Below are positions 12,746-24,700 of a DNA stretch of 64,000 nt, in pieces. The stretch spans positions 19,209,969 to 19,273,968 of the forward strand of contig NC_064035.1 in NCBI RefSeq assembly GCF_932526225.1, read 5' to 3'. The DNA is from Nematostella vectensis. Lineage: Eukaryota > Cnidaria > Anthozoa > Actiniaria > Edwardsiidae. The stretch's first letter is position 1; each line of letters opens with the position of its first letter. Under the pieces are notes generated by a model. The model worked only from the letters and a program-made list of their open reading frames with translations. It searched no databases and had not been told where the DNA came from. The position numbers and the translations under genes are program-made.

Positions 12746-15700
12746 AAGATATAACAGAATGTGTGTATATTAGCGGGTGGGGCCTAATTGCATTGGTTGC
12801 ATGCCTACATGACAAAATGTCATTGTTTTTTATTAAAAGAACAGTATACAGCACCTAAAGTACAATGTTGCTAAGAGAACTATGTAGTCCATACATAATG
12901 TTTGTTTCAAAATTTCAACTTGATGCTCGCTGTAATTGAACTGTGAATATAAATCCAGAGTGGTGGTGTTCTTCTTTATGCTAGATACCTGCCTTCAGAA
13001 CTGCGACAGCTTCCACTTGGCACAGCTCTGGACAGAGTTCTTGAGAGAATGACCATGAACTTCCCTCAAAGGGCCGAGACAGACTCATCTGAGGTACAGT
13101 ATAACATACATATCCAGGGTTCAAAATATATATATTTTTAAACCTGCTAGATTTTGCTGGCTTTGCAGTTTAAGGTGGGAAAAAAGCCTGCATACTCAAA
13201 ATATGAGAGAGGAATACAGGAAAAAAGAGTCAGCAAAGACCAAAAAAACAGCCGGCTATCGCCAGCAGCCAGCTGCTATTTTGAACCCTGCATAACATGT
13301 GGATCAGGCCTCAGATATGGTGCACATATATAAAGTCATCTTTTTATTTTTATTTAGCTGTCCACATCTTCCTCTTCTTCATCTTCATCTGGAGATGATA
13401 GCGATGATAGTAATGACAGTGATGACAGTGAAGATAGTAAATCTGGTAGTGATATGGAGCAAGATGGACGCCTAGAGCCTCCAGCCAAGAAAAAGACTCC
13501 AGCATTTAAGGTGCAGTTTAAATTTGTTGCTTTGGTATACAATTGTAATCAGGTCTTTATGGATGTGGTAAAGCATCCAAGTGGGCCAGGAAATACTGTA
13601 AGCCTGCAAGCTTGTTCTTGGTTCTGCCTGGCCTAGTTTCCCGAAAAAAAAAAACATTTTACTCATTTTGATGGAAAATAAAAACATGTAACGTACAGTA
13701 TGACACATGCAGAAGTATGCAATTTGAATTCCCTTCTATTTCCTGACAAATGTACCTAACCCAACTGCCTTGTGCATTTGGATCTATACTCCAGCCCCCA
13801 TTTCGCCCTGATGCACTCTGTGGAATATGTTTGATGGGAAGCGAATCAAACAAGAAGGGCTTGCCGGAAGAGATGATTCACTGCTCTCACTGTGAAAATA
13901 GTGGTGAGTCGTCCTTTTAAGCCATTAACAAACAATCTCATAATTTTCAGCATCATCTTCATAAAAAAAATCAGCATTATCATCATCACTGTTGTCATTA
14001 ACGTTGTCATCACCATAATTTTGTCATTATTGTTATCAGCATCATTGTCGACATGATTGTGTTCAACACCACCAATAATCTTCATTACTAAATTCAACAT
14101 CATTGCCACCAATATCACACTTTGCTTTTAATTGTTCCACCTGTAATTGATGCTAAGGGCCCATGGTACTTTCTTTTGAGTCCATTGCTAGGGAAATTTG
14201 TTTTTATAAAAGCTTCTGTTTTTTTGTCAAATCTCTTGGAACTTTCAACATAAATGTTTTAGACATGAATGACACAAATGATGACTTCATCCGACCCCTC
14301 CCATGGTCACGTGACCCAGAACAGAAAAACGTGTCGGAGAAGCTACTGTTCAAATCTAGCATCATATTTTTGGCAAAAATATTTTAACATCACTATTTTA
14401 TAAAACTTCACGCATCCGTTTTGCAAAAATTTTGATATTGCGAGAAATGGCAAATTTTTATGTTCTGAGAAAACAACATGTTTGGTAATGACTTTTTCAC
14501 TACTTCAAAAATAAAAAATCTCATGCGCTAAGTTGTTAGGAGGTTTGAGTAAAAAAAAATTCACAATTGTTTGTAAAATGTTCAAAATTAACATTTTTTC
14601 ATCTATTTTTATTTTCTAAAAACATATAAAAATTGCATTTTCTTCTACAAAATGTCGAAAGTTTATATTAATCTCTTCGGAAAAAAAGAAAAATAATAAG
14701 TTAGAGTTGGAGTTTTGAAGAAAATAAAATTAAAATAATGACTCGACCAGGGATTGAACCTGGAGCGCTTGCTTGGGTGGGTCATAGTGAGTCATGGAAT
14801 CAAGTTGGAGGATACACGGCGATTTTAGTCTATTTAATCAAATGTAGCACTTTTCCCTTTCGTAGCAACCGTGTTTTGTAGCAACGAGATTATACCATAG
14901 GCCCTTAACAGATAGTAATTGTGTGTGATGACCCAATTATAAACATTACCACAAACCTCCATCTCACTGACCCACACCGCCACTGCCTTTGATGCCATGA
15001 GCATCATATTACGTCATCTCACCCAGCCCTTTTTAAACTCTGGAGCTGACATGTGTGGCATTGTTGTTTTTGTTCATTTTGAAAAATATTATTATTCATT
15101 TTTTTTACCATCTCATGATTTAGAAATAACATTTTTTTTTAGGATAGATTAAATTCTATAGTGATTAAATTCACTACTGAAATTTGCATTGCTTTTTTGG
15201 GCCACCAAAGTATTTGTCGCAGTTTGTCACCCAAGCCAGTTCCAGAGTCTTATTATTGCCATCACTATCGACACAATCACCATTATCTGTTCATGTAAAG
15301 TTTACTACCCAAGCCTGATAAGAAACTGAAAGGTCACCTTTGGATGTTCCTTGTCATTATCTATTTAAGTAATAATCAAGCCTGTGCAATAATTTTTAAT
15401 TTTCTCTCAACCTTCCTGCCTCTCTCATCATGACTTATTTTACATATAGTTCAAAACCCAAGCCTATTCGGTAACCATATTGTATGTAATTCTCTCTTGC
15501 CCTTACTGCCTTCCTTGTCATAATTTATTTTACTCAATAATATAAAGTAAAATAATATATTTATTTTACTCAATGATATCCAAGCCTGTTCTGTAGCTGT
15601 TTAATTCTCTCACACTTTCCTGTCTCCCTTGTCATACTGCCTGCTTGTTAACTGTTTAATTCTCTCACACTTTCCTGTCTCCCTTGTCATACTGCCTGCT

Positions 15701-18700
15701 TGTTAACTGTTTAATTCTCTCACACTTTCCTGTCTTCCTTGTCATACTGCCTGCTTGTTAACTGTTTAATTCTCTCACACCTTTCCTGTCTTCCTTGTCA
15801 TACTGCCTGCTTGTTAACTGTTTAATTCTCTCACACCTGTCCTGTCTTCCTTGTCATACTGCCTGCTTGTTAACTGTTTAATTCTCTCACATCTTTCCTT
15901 TCTTCCTTGTCATACTGCCTGCTTGTTAACTGTTTAATTCTCTCACACCTTTCGTGTCTCCCTTGTCATACTGCCTGCTTGTTAACTGTTTAATTCTCTC
16001 ACACTTTCCTGTCTTCCTTGTCATACTGCCTGCTTGTTAACTGTTTAATTCTCTCACACTTTCCTGTCTTCCTTGTCATACTGCCTGCTTGTTAACTGTT
16101 TAATTCTCTCACACCTTTCCTGTCTCCCTTGTCATATTGCCTGCTTGTTAACTGTTTAATTCTCTCACACTTTCCTGTCTTCCTTGTCATACTGCCTGCT
16201 TGTTAACTGTTTAATTCTCTCACACCTTTCCTGTCTTCCTTGTCATACTGCCTGCTTGTTAACTGTTTAATTCTCTCAGACCTTTCCTGTCTCCCTTGTC
16301 ATACTGCCTGCTTGTTAACTGTTTAATTCTCTCACACTTTCCTGTCTTCCTTGTCATACTGCCTGCTTGTTAACTGTTTAATTCTCTCACACCTTTCCTG
16401 TCTCCCTTGTCATACTGCCTGCTTGTTAACTGTTTAATTATCTCACACCTTTCCTGTCTTCCTTGTCATACTGCCTGCTTGTTAACTGTTTAATTCTCTC
16501 ACACTTTCCTGTCTTTCTTGTCATACTGCCTGCTTGTTAACTGTTTAATTCTCTCACACTTTCCTGTCTTCCTTGTCATACTGCCTGCTTGTTAACTGTT
16601 TAATTATCTCACACCTTTCCTGTCTTCCTTGTCATACTGCCTGCTTGTTAACTGTTTAATTCTCTCAGACCTTTCCTGTCTCCCTTGTCATACTGCCTGC
16701 TTGTTAACTGTTTAATTCTCTCACACCTTTCCTGTCTCCCTTGTCATACTGCCTGCTTGTTAACTGTTTAATTCTCTTACACCTTTCCTGTCTCCCTTGT
16801 CATACTGCCTGCTTGTTAACTGTTTAATTCTCTTACACCTTTCCTGTCTCCCTTGTCATACTGCCTGCTTGTTAACTGTTTAATTCTCTCACACCTTTCC
16901 TGTCTTCCTTGTCATACTGCCTGCTTGTTAACTGTTTAATTCTCTCACACTTTCCTGTCTTCCTTGTCATACTGCCTGCTTGTTAACTGTTTAATTCTCT
17001 CACACTTTCCTGTCTTCCTTGTCATACTGCCTGCTTGTTAACTGTTTAATTCTCTCACACTTTCCTGTCTTCCTTGTCATACTGCCTGCTTGTTAACTGT
17101 TTAATTATCTCATTAAAGGTCACCCCTCCTGTCTTGACATGAACCAACACTTGGTCAAGGTGATCGAGACCTATCCGTGGCAGTGCATGGAGTGCAAGAC
17201 ATGCACTTTGTGCAGGGATCCATTTGACGAGGTGAGGCTTACTAATGACATGTTACTGCTGAATGGCTTGGGCGCCATTTGTAGGGCTATCGATGGAGAA
17301 AGTGCTGATGAGTAAGCTCCTGTTGTACTAGCTCGAATGGCTACAGTATGATTGAAAACGATAGTGCTTTCAGTTCCTTCTTAATGACAAGGCAGTCAGC
17401 TGTAGAACATATTAGTGACTGTAAGATAGTGCTTTCAGTTCCTTCATAATGACAAGGCAGTCAGCAGTAGAACATATTAGTGACTGTAAGATAGTGCTTT
17501 CAGTTCCTTCATAATGACAAGGCAGTCAGCTGTAGAACATATTAGTGACTTTAAGATAGTGCTTTCAGTTCCTTCATAATGACAAGGCAGTCAGCTGTAG
17601 AACATATTAGTGACTGTAAGATAGTGCTTTCAGTTCCTTCATAATGACAAGGCAGTCAGCTGTAGAACATATTAGTGACTGTAAGATAGTGCTTTCAGTT
17701 CCTTCATAATGACAAGGCAGTCAGCTGTAGAACATATTAGTGACTGTAAGATAGTGTTTCAGTTCCTTCTAATGACAAGGCAGTCAGCAGTAGAACACAT
17801 TAGTGACTGTAAGATAGTGCTTTCAGTTCCTTCATAATGACAAGGCAGTCAGCTGTAGAACATATTAGTGACTGTAAGATAGTGCTTTCAGTTCCTTCTT
17901 AATGACAAGGCAGTCAGCAGTAGAACATATTAGTGACTGTGTGTAATAGTGATGATTGTGGTGGTAGGGGTGGTGATATTGGTGGTAGGGGTGGTGATGA
18001 TGGTGGTAGTGGTGGTGATATTGGTGGTAGGGGTGGTGATGATGGTGGTGATGATGATAATGGTGGTGGTAAAGGTGGAGGTGATGCTGATGCTGATAAT
18101 GGTGGTACTGGTGGTGATAATGGTGGTAGTGATGATAATGGTGGTAGTGATGATCGTAATGGTGGTAGTGGTGGTGTTGGTGGTGGTGATGATAGTGGTG
18201 GTGGTGATGACAATGGTGGAAGTGATGCTGACAAGGGTGGTAGTGGTGGTGATGGGTCTAGTGGTGGTGATGATGGGTCTAGTGGTGGTGATGGTGGTAG
18301 TGGTGGTGATGATGGTGGTAGTGATGCTGATAAGGGTGGTAGTGGTGGTGATGATGGCGGTAGTGGTGGTGATGATGGTGGTAGTGGTGGTGATGATGGT
18401 GGTAGTGGTGGTGATGATGGAGGTAGTGGTGGTGATGATGGTGGTAGTGGTGGTGATGATGGTGGTAGTGGTGGTGATGATGGTGGTAGTGGTGGTGATG
18501 ATGGTGGTAGTGGTGGTGATGATGGTGGTAGTGGTGGTGATGATGGTGGTAGTGGTGGTGATGATGGTGGTAGTGGTGGTGATGATTGTGGTAGTGGTGG
18601 TGATGATTGTGGTAGTGGTGGTGATTATGGTGGTAGTGGTGGTGATGATTGTGGTAGTGGTGGTGATGATGGTGGTAGTGGTGGTGATGATGGTGGTAGT

Positions 18701-21700
18701 GGTGGTGATGATGGTGGAAGTGATGCTGATAAGGGTGGTAGTGGTGGTGATTATGGTGGTAGTGGTGGTGATGATGGTGGTAGTGGTGGTGATGATGGTG
18801 GTAGTGGTGGTGATGATGGTGGTAGTGGTGGTGATGATGGTGGAAGTGATGCTGATAAGGGTGGTAGTGGTGGTGATGATGGTGGTAGTGGTGGTGATGA
18901 TGGTGGTAGTGATGGTGATGATGGTGGTAGTGGTGGTGATGATGGGTCTAGTGGTGGTGATGGTGGTAGTGGTGGTGATGATGGTGGTAGTGGTGGTGAT
19001 GATGGGTCTAGTGGTGGTGATGGTGGTAGTGGTGGTGATGATGGTGGTAGTGGTGTTGATGATGGTGGTAGTGGTGGTGATGATGGTGGTAGTGATGCTG
19101 ATAAGGGTGGTAGTGGTGGTGATGATGGTGGTAGTGGTGGTGATGATGGTGGTAGTGGTGGTGATGATGGTGGTAGTGGTGGTGATGATGGAGGTAGTGG
19201 TGGTGATGATGGTGGTAGTGGTGGTGATGATGGTGGTAGTGGTGGTGATGATGGTGGTAGTGGTGGTGATGATGGTGGAAGTGATGCTGATAAGGGTGGT
19301 AGTGGTGGTGATTATGGTGGTAATGGTGGTGATGATGGTGGTAGTGGTGGTGATGATGGTGGTAGTGGTGGTGATGATGGTGGTAGTGGTGGTGATGATG
19401 GTGATAGTGATGATGCTGATGATTTTTAGTGCTGATGCAACCACCAGATACATTGTAGGATAATCATAAAAGATGGTGCTGCCATTGAACTAATATTTAA
19501 CTTCTAATTTTTAGGACAAAATGTTGTTCTGTGATGAGTGTGATAGGGGCTACCATAGCTTCTGTGTAGGCCTCAAACAGATACCAGTAGGTAAGAGAGC
19601 AAACTCAAGATTATATTTTGTTTTCTACGACAAATAGTTATTCTATTCTTTTGGTATCATTTTCTTCCCAAGTCATCCCCCCCCCCCAACCCTCCAATGT
19701 ACTTGTAATGACCTAAGGTAACATTGAATCTGTAGGTCGCTGGACATGTGAACTTTGTGGTGTTTGTGCGTCATGTTCGAGTCCCCCCCCCTTCCCCACA
19801 CTCACCCCTCCCATGTACTCGTGATGACATAGTAACACTACTGTGATCTTTAGGTTGCTGGACATGTGAACTTTATGGTGTTTGTGTGTTCTGTTCGAGT
19901 CCCCTCCCCTCCCTCCACACACCCACCCATCCCATGTACTCATGATGACCTTACACTGCAATCTGTAGGTCGCTGGACATGTGAACTTTATGGTGTTTGT
20001 GTGTTCTGTTCGAGTCCCCTCCCCTCCCCCCACACACCCCTCCCATGTATGTACTTGTGATGACATAACACTGTAATCTGCAGGTCGCTGGACATGTGAA
20101 CTTTGTGGTGTTTGTGCATCCTGTTTGAGACGAACGCCAGGTGAAGAGCCCAACTGCCGATGGAAAAGCGAGGTACTGTAAGTTGGTTTATCAGCCAAAG
20201 CTTACTTTTCCATATGTTTTGTACTGATAACACTAATTCCAAAAGTTTTGTTTGCCAAGCCCGTGCTGCAGTCCCAGGGCTTGGGTACGTTGTGAAAGAG
20301 ATTGTGGGATTGTCTAGAGCAATAATTGGGGCTTTCCATCCATTCAAACGATCCCATAATCCATTTCACCTGTCGCTCAATGCCAGCCCCTCACATTGTG
20401 TAAGGTTGTGAGAGGTCGCATGTTGATTGAAGGATATGTTTTGCAGTACACACGACCTCGTCATGGAGAAGAGGCCCAGTTTCTGCAGACCCTATGCACT
20501 CCATGTTCAAGGTACTAAGGAACTAGATTCTTATATTGGTACGTGTTTGTGTGAGACAGTCCTCAAAAAGTATTGACAATTGGGGTTGCATTGCTTTCGC
20601 ATTTATAAGAACACATTTTTTTGGTATTAATAAAAAACGCTTGTGGGTAAAGCATCATTTTCTCGTCAAACTTGATGCTAAATGGTAATGTTCGATATGT
20701 ACCTTTCTGTTAGTGAGTCTTATTTGTTGACTGGTTTTATACTTAAAGCTTGCATATCACTTTTTTCTTTTAATAGATTCGCTAATTTTGCCCAAAAGCA
20801 ATTTGCGTTTCAAGAAAATTCAGTAGTTTTCCTATTTCTGCCATAGCCCCTTGTTATTCGAGCGTTGTGTTTTATTTGCGCTGCAACCGTTCAATCACTC
20901 TTTTAATTAACCTAAAAACACCAATCCGCGGTTTCTAGGTAGAATATTTTCATTTGGTTAGCATCATATCCTTTCTCTCTCTTACCCTAGACTATTCCGG
21001 TCCGGTAACTTCTGCCCAGTCTGCCTCAAGGTGTACCGTAACGACGAGTCGGACATGCCGATGGTGTGCTGTGACGAATGTGACCGCTGGGTTCATACAG
21101 GTTTGTTCACTTTATCCTATATTTGCTAATACAGTATCTCAAGTTTGTTTTTGTTTTGGTAATCCTGTGGGCTGTGGATAGAGCGAAGGCTGGGACGGGG
21201 CATTTTTCCTTCCTTAGGAATATTCCTACCTTAATTATCGTATCGCCTATCATTAAAGCCGCATTGTCACCAGTTTACTTCCGGAGGTCCGACAGAAACC
21301 TCAACCGTTAATAGACAAAAGAATCTATTAGAATACGAGATATTTAACAGGCCATCCGCTCTAAATTATCAATCACATCCTCGAAGAAACTTCTAACAGA
21401 CACACTGCTTTCAATATTTTGAAATATTTTTCGCGTTTTTCGTTAAAAATCATCGGAGATTGTCACGTAATCGACCGGAAGTAAACTGGTGACAATGCGG
21501 CTTTAATTGCGAGAGTTACTTTTTAAAAATAAAACAAAAATATTTGATAATCTATCAAATTCAAAGGTGCAGGTGACATGGAACGTGCGGAAGGCACTGT
21601 CTTAGGTTAAATAATTAACTAAAACAGTCAATGGAGTGTTTATTTTTATTATTCACAAATTGCGACTGAATAATATAGGATTGGCATACGTATACACCTA

Positions 21701-24700
21701 CAACAACTATAATAAAAATAGTGCTTACAATTTATATTTATTTCGATATCGAAATATGATCAAATGCTGAACATATATACGAATATAGTCGATGTAACTT
21801 AATGGTGTTTTAGAGTGATGAAAACTATAAAACTAAGCGAGTCTTTTCACCCAAAATTAAAGATACAGTAATGATTGATAAACGTATCTAGTGTTCCCAC
21901 AACGTGTCCTTTCTCTATGGGATATAAGAATCCAGAGAAAAAAAATTGGGCGATGAACTGTGCTTCATCCCTGTACTGTGCTCCATCCCTGTACTGTGCT
22001 CTCTCCCTGTACTGTGCTCTCTCCCTGTACTGTACTGTGCTACATCCCTGTACTGTACTGTGCTACATCCCTGTACTGTACTGTGCTACATCCCTGTACT
22101 GTACTGTGCTCCATCCCTGTACTGTGCTCTCTCCCTGTACAGTACAGGGACAGTACAGACTGTGATGATGGTGGTTAAGTCCAGACTGTGATGATGGTGG
22201 TTAAGTCTAGACTGTGATGATGGTGGTTAAGTCCAGACTGCAGTGATGGTGGTTAAGTCCAGACTGTGATGATGGTGGTTAAGTACAAACTGTGATGATG
22301 GTGTTTAAGTCCAGACTGTTATAATAGTGGTTAAGTCCAGACCTTGATGATGGTGGTTAAGTACAGACTGTGATGATGGTGGTTAAGTCCAGACTGTGAT
22401 GATGGTGGTTAATTCCAGACTGTGATGATGGTGGTTAAGTACAAACTGTGATGATGGTGGTTAAGTCCAGACTGTGGTGATGGTGGTTATGTCCAGACTG
22501 TGATGATAGTGGTTAAGTCCAGACTGTGATGATGGTGGTTAATTCCAGACTGTGATGATGGTGGTTAAGTTCAGACGGTGATGATGGTGGTTAAGTCCAG
22601 ACTGTGATGATGGTGGTTAAGTCCAGACTGTGATGATGGTGGTTAATTCCAGACTGTGATGATGGTGGTTAAGTACAGACTGTGATGATGGTGGTTATGT
22701 CCAGACTGTGATGATGGTGGTTAAGTCCAGACTGTGATGATGGTGGTTAATTCCAGACTGTGATGATGGTGGTTAAGTACAGACTGTGATGATGGTGGTT
22801 ATGTCCAGACTGTGATGATGGTGGTTAAGTCCAGACTGTGATGATGGTAGTTGAGTCCAGACTGTGATGATGGTGGTTAAGTCCAGACTGTGATGATGGT
22901 GGTTAAGTACAGACTGTGATGATGGTGGTTAAGTACAGACTGTGATGATGGTGGTTAAGTCCAGACTGTGATGATGGTGGTTAAGTCCAGACTGTGATGA
23001 TGGTGGTTATATCCAGACTGTGATGATGGTGGTTAATTCCAGACTGTGATGATGGTGGTTAATTCCAGACTGTGATGATGGTGGTTAAGTACAGACTGTG
23101 ATGATGGTGGTTATGTCCAGACTGTGATGATGGTGGTTAAGTCCAGACTGTGATGATGGTGGTTAAGTACAGACTGTGATGATGGTGGTTATGTCCAGAC
23201 TGTGATGATTGTGGTTAATTCCAGACTGTGATGATGGTGGTTAAGTACAGACTGTGATGATGGTGGTTAAGTCCAGACTGCAGTGATAGTGGTTAAGTCC
23301 AGACTGTGATGATGGTGGTTATGTCCAGACTGTGATGATGGTGGTTATGTCCAGACTGTGATGATGGTGGTTAAGTCCAGACTGCAGTGATAGTGGTTAA
23401 GTCCAGACTGTGATGATGGTGGTTATGTCCAGACTGTGATGATGGTGGTTAAGTCCAGACTGTGATGATGGTGGTTAAGTCCAGACTGTGATGATGGTGG
23501 TTAATTCCAGACTGTGATGATGGTGGTTAATTCCAGACTGTGATGATGGTGGTTAAGTACAGACTGTGATGATGGTGGTTATGTCCAGACTGTGATGATG
23601 GTGGTTAAGTCCAGACTGTGATGATGGTGGTTAATTCCAGACTGTGATGATGGTGGTTAAGTACAGACTGTGATGATGGTGGTTATGTCCAGACTGTGAT
23701 GATGGTGGTTAAGTCCAGACTGTGATGATGGTAGTTGAGTCCAGACTGTGATGATGGTGGTTAAGTCCAGACTGTGATGATGGTGGTTAAGTACAGACTG
23801 TGATGATGGTGGTTAAGTACAGACTGTGATGATGGTGGTTAAGTCCAGACTGTGATGATGGTGGTTAAGTCCAGACTGTGATGATGGTGGTTATATCCAG
23901 ACTGTGATGATGGTGGTTAATTCCAGACTGTGATGATGGTGGTTAATTCCAGACTGTGATGATGGTGGTTAAGTACAGACTGTGATGATGGTGGTTATGT
24001 CCAGACTGTGATGATGGTGGTTAAGTCCAGACTGTGATGATGGTGGTTAAGTACAGACTGTGATGATGGTGGTTATGTCCAGACTGTGATGATTGTGGTT
24101 AATTCCAGACTGTGATGATGGTGGTTAAGTACAGACTGTGATGATGGTGGTTAAGTCCAGACTGCAGTGATAGTGGTTAAGTCCAGACTGTGATGATGGT
24201 GGTTATGTCCAGACTGTGATGATGGTGGTTATGTCCAGACTGTGATGATGGTGGTTAAGTCCAGACTGCAGTGATAGTGGTTAAGTCCAGACTGTGATGA
24301 TGGTGGTTATGTCCAGACTGTGATGATGGTGGTTAAGTCCAGACTGTGATGATGGTGGTTAAGTCCAGACTGTGATGATGGTGGTTAATTCCAGACTGTG
24401 ATGATGGTGGTTAATTCCAGACTGTGATGATGGTGGTTAAGTACAGACTGTGATGATGGTGGTTATGTCCAGACTGTGATGATGGTGGTTAAGTCCAGAC
24501 TGTGATGATGGTGGTTAAGTACAGACTGTGATGATGGTGGTTATGTCCAGACTGTGATGATTGTGGTTAATTCCAGACTGTGATGATGGTGGTTAAGTAC
24601 AGACTGTGATGATGGTGGTTAAGTCCAGACTGCAGTGATAGTGGTTAAGTCCAGACTGTGATGATGGTGGTTATGTCCAGACTGTGATGATGGTGGTTAT

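Noticed and set aside
12600-12854. Minus-strand frame with repeated Ile-Tyr
   Set aside because: Translation of an (AT)n microsatellite.
17930-19463. About 500-codon open frames on both strands rich in Gly-Asp-Ser, Thr-Ile or Val-Met
   Set aside because: They are produced by a 21-bp (7-codon) tandem repeat lying inside a well-defined intron. Several frames are open on both strands, which is diagnostic of repeat artefact.
19713-20411. Overlapping open frames of 64-161 codons on both strands
   Set aside because: They arise from the 115-bp tandem pseudo-exon copies. The supported reading is the exon at 20084-20172 joined in frame to its neighbours.
21875-22191. Cys/Leu-rich small proteins in three frames
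   Set aside because: Encoded by the CCCTGTACTGTGCT tandem repeat; all three frames are open.
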